Assembly: GCF_002735705.1 (NCBI RefSeq) | Contig: NZ_PDZL01000003.1 | Span: 456,516 to 520,515, forward strand | Source of the DNA: Janthinobacterium sp. BJB426 | GTDB taxonomy: Bacteria > Pseudomonadota > Gammaproteobacteria > Burkholderiales > Burkholderiaceae_D | Reading direction: 5' to 3' | Length of the DNA: 64,000 nucleotides | In this document: positions 61,618-64,000 of the stretch, piece after piece | Position numbering within the stretch: the first letter of the stretch is position 1 | How the letters are laid out: every line of letters starts with the position of its first letter | Translations under genes and position numbers: made by a program | The notes under the pieces: model-generated | What the model was told of the DNA's origin: nothing | What the model saw: the letters and a program-made list of their open reading frames with translations, nothing else | The model's database searches: none

Positions 61618-64000
61618 GCCGGATCCCCGGGCAAGCTGGCGCGCAAGCCTTGCCACAGCACCGGCGCGTGGATGATGTCGAGGTGGCCTGTACCGGCCAC
61701 CTCTTCCTCACCCAGCACCTGCGCGAAATGCGCCCGGCTGTCGAACAGCGCCACGCCGGCGGCGCGCGTGTGTTCCGCGATCCACACGCGGGCACTGGCG
61801 GAGGCCCGCTGCGGACGGTGACGGCGCAGCATCAGCGCATGGCTGGCGATGCTCCAGGCCAGGTACTCCTTGCAATGCACGGCGTCGCCGTCGAGCGGCA
61901 GCGCGCCGATGTCGCGCCCTTGCAGGTGCACGAACCACGCCCACTCGTCCTCGCTCATGCGCTCAAACAGCTGTTCCCAGCGTTCGCGCATGCCGGAACG
62001 GGGCAGCCACTGCTCGCGCAGCGCCCGTTCCCGCTGCGAATCCAGCGCCGGCGCCACGCCGCCAGCAACATCGAACTGGCCCAGCACGGGATCGATCATG
62101 CCCACCAGGCGCACGGCCACGTGGCCCTGCAACTGGCGCGCCGTCTCCTGCGCCAGCACGGCGCCCAGCGACCAGCCGGCCAGCGAGCACTCGCCGCCCG
62201 GACTGTTGGCCACGATGATGTCCGCATAGCGGGCAGCCAGCTCCGCCACGCTGATGTCGGCCCAGCGCTCGCTCCCCAGCGCATGGCTGACAAAGCCGTG
62301 CACGGGCTGGCGCGCTCCCAGCGCCTGCGCCAGCCCCTGGAATTCAAAGGCGTTCACCAGCAGGCCGGGACAGCAGAACAGCGGCGGCAAGTCACCTGTC
62401 GCGCGCAGGCTGTGCCAGCTTTCGCCCACCCGCGCACCGGCCGCGCTGGCGCCAAAGCGGGCGGCAAAGGCGGCCAGGGTGGGACTGCCGAACAGGTCGG
62501 CCAGCGACAGCGCATGCGCATCCTGCGTGTACAGGCTGCGCAGCATCTGGTTGACCTGCGTGACGCAGCGCACGGCCAGCAGCGAATGCCCGCCCAGCGC
62601 AAAGAAGTTATCCTCGCGCCCCACGCGCGACACGCCCAGCAAGACGCTCCAGATGGCCGCCAGCGCCTGTTCCAGTTCGCCCTGCGGCGCCGAGTACGCC
62701 GCGCTTTCCAGCACCGGCACCGGCAGCGCGCTGCGCTCCACCTTGCCCGCCGGGCTCAGTGGCAATCGCGCCAGGGCCACGATGGCCGCCGGCAGCATGT
62801 AGTCGGGCAGCGCCGCCGCCAGGGCCACGCGCAAAGCCTCCACCGACACCTGCGCCGGACTCACATACGCCACCAGGCGCGCGCCGGCGGCGCTGTCCTG
62901 CGCCACCGCCACCGCTTCGCGCACGCCAGGCTGCGCCAGCAGCTGCGCCTCGATCTCGCCCAGTTCCACCCGAAAACCGCGGATCTTGATCTGGTGGTCG
63001 ATGCGGCCCAGGTAGTCGAGCTGCCCCGCGCGCCAGAGCACCAGGTCTCCCGTGCGGTACAGGCGCGCACCGGGCGACCCATGCGGGTCCGGCACGAAAC
63101 GTTCGGCCGTCAGCGCAGGACGGCCAAGATAGCCACGCGCCAGCAAGGCGCCGCCGATGCACAGTTCACCGGCCGCGCCGGGCGGCGTCAATGCCAGGTC
63201 CGCATCCAGCACCTGCAGCGCGCGTCCCGCCAGCGGCAGGCCGATCGGCATCTGCGCCGGCGCCGCGCCGTCGAGGTAGGGCGCGCAGTCGAGCGTGGCC
63301 GCCGTCACCGCCGCTTCCGTCGGCCCATACGTATTGAGCAGGCGGATGTGGCGCATGCCCGCCTGACGCCAGGCCTGCAGCGCTTCCGGCGGCATCGCCT
63401 CGCCGCCCGCATGCACCTGGCGCAGCGCGCCGTAGTCGCGCGGGCCTTGCTGGGCAAAATCCTGCGCCAGCAGCGACCAGTAGGCCGTCGTCAAATCGGC
63501 CACGCTGATGCGGTAGCGGTGCAGCGCCTGGTAAAACGTCTCGCTGTCCCACAGCTCCGGGCCGCGCAAGACCAGCGCCGCGCCGATGCACAGGGTCGGC
63601 CAGGCCTGTTCGACGAAGCCGTCGAAGTTCAGGGTCGAAAATTGCAGCACGCGGTCCTGCGCCGTCAAGCCAAAGAAGCCGACGGACACTTGCGCATGCC
63701 GGCTTAACGCCTGATGCGCGATGCCCACGCCCTTCGGCTTGCCCGTCGAACCGGACGTGTATATCACGTAGGCCAGTTGCTGCGGCAGCGGCGCGTGGCC
63801 GGGATCGTGCTCCAGCGCGGATGGCTGTTCCACCAGTTGCACCGGCAGTCCCGCCGGCAGCGCCAGGCGCGGCAGCACGGACGCCTGCGTCAGCAGCAGC
63901 GCCATGCCGCTGTCGGCGATCATGTAGGCCAGGCGTTCGGCCGGATAGCCGGGATCGAGGGGCACGTAGGCGGCGCCCGTCTTGAGGATGGCCAGCAAGC
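61614..64000 (-). CDS. Nonribosomal peptide synthetase, A-PCP-TE end (5' part outside window)
   Basis: About 795 C-terminal residues are visible. The adenylation domain has AYVIYTSGSTGKPKGV (A3), NTYGPTEAAV (A5), GELCIGGALLARGY (A6), YRTGDLV (A7) and GRIDHQIKIRGFRVELGEIE (A8). The carrier protein motif DNFFALGGHSLLAVR has its Ser at 62583-62585. The thioesterase has GWSLGA (Ser at 62169-62171) and a C-terminal GTGHLDII His. The TE makes this the terminating module. With PepSY/DUF3649/DUF3325 behind it, a siderophore product is likely. Specificity-pocket residues read by eye are D, G, E, D, V, A, T, V, T. The frame is open to the window end. Confidence 0.95.
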   Translation of the reverse strand, partial: LLAILKTGAAYVPLDPGYPAERLAYMIADSGMALLLTQASVLPRLALPAGLPVQLVEQPSALEHDPGHAPLPQQLAYVIYTSGSTGKPKGVGIAHQALSRHAQVSVGFFGLTAQDRVLQFSTLNFDGFVEQAWPTLCIGAALVLRGPELWDSETFYQALHRYRISVADLTTAYWSLLAQDFAQQGPRDYGALRQVHAGGEAMPPEALQAWRQAGMRHIRLLNTYGPTEAAVTAATLDCAPYLDGAAPAQMPIGLPLAGRALQVLDADLALTPPGAAGELCIGGALLARGYLGRPALTAERFVPDPHGSPGARLYRTGDLVLWRAGQLDYLGRIDHQIKIRGFRVELGEIEAQLLAQPGVREAVAVAQDSAAGARLVAYVSPAQVSVEALRVALAAALPDYMLPAAIVALARLPLSPAGKVERSALPVPVLESAAYSAPQGELEQALAAIWSVLLGVSRVGREDNFFALGGHSLLAVRCVTQVNQMLRSLYTQDAHALSLADLFGSPTLAAFAARFGASAAGARVGESWHSLRATGDLPPLFCCPGLLVNAFEFQGLAQALGARQPVHGFVSHALGSERWADISVAELAARYADIIVANSPGGECSLAGWSLGAVLAQETARQLQGHVAVRLVGMIDPVLGQFDVAGGVAPALDSQRERALREQWLPRSGMRERWEQLFERMSEDEWAWFVHLQGRDIGALPLDGDAVHCKEYLAWSIASHALMLRRHRPQRASASARVWIAEHTRAAGVALFDSRAHFAQVLGEEEVAGTGHLDIIHAPVLWQGLRASLPGDPA

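Noticed and set aside
60999..63707. A 902-codon plus-strand frame opposite the NRPS and PepSY genes
   Set aside because: It is antisense to clear conserved domains and has shadow-type composition.

Overview
The window is a GC-rich bacterial chromosome segment with dense, often overlapping genes. The protein set (class I PHA synthase with PhaR, RimO, RluD, BamD, Mfd next to SerB, and an MSHA-type pilus locus) points to a betaproteobacterium of the order Burkholderiales, most likely Oxalobacteraceae (a Janthinobacterium/Massilia/Duganella-like organism). The genus is inferred from gene content and style. I see no rRNA, tRNA, CRISPR array, insertion sequence or phage. No stretch longer than about 230 bases lacks a gene.

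Region 1 (1-24,000) is mostly housekeeping: mfd (5' end missing), serB, a cystathionine beta-lyase-like enzyme, rimO, phaR, phaC, pgeF, rluD, bamD, yaaA, a PIN protein, an aminotransferase, a degenerate HD-GYP protein and several small or secreted proteins. Within it, 4116-6877 is a tightly overlapping four-gene cassette. It encodes a nucleotidyltransferase-like protein, a TIGR04222-type membrane protein with a Gly/Cys-rich tail, a DUF692 (MNIO) enzyme and an 85-residue helical protein. This looks like a peptide-modification system.

Region 2 (23,963-37,173, minus strand) is a complete MSHA-type type IV pilus operon in the order E, G, a prepilin in the F/B position, A, C, D, O, P, I, a PilN-like gene, J, K, L, M, N. 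An intrinsic terminator lies directly after the major pilin gene. MshE keeps the N-terminal arginine motif of c-di-GMP-binding MshEN domains.

Region 3 (37,382-52,651, plus strand) starts divergently from mshE, 208 bp away. It is a second type IV pilus/type II secretion-like assembly locus with an ExeA/MshM ATPase fused to a SPOR-like tail, a secretin, an MshN-like TPR protein, a GspE ATPase, a GspF platform, a PilM-PilN fusion, PilO-like and PilP/MshK-like proteins, and three prepilin-like proteins. An ABC transporter is split across it: the ATPase is the first gene and the permease is translationally coupled to a prepilin near the end. This ABC-coupled pilus-like machine is the best candidate for an undescribed system. 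It is followed by a seven-domain hybrid histidine kinase and a response-regulator diguanylate cyclase (52,801-58,277).

Region 4 (58,420-64,000, minus strand) holds an unrecognised membrane protein in an AT-richer patch. It is followed by the end of a siderophore-type locus: an NRPS (A-PCP-TE, cut by the window end), then DUF3649, a PepSY-type membrane protein and DUF3325, all overlapping.
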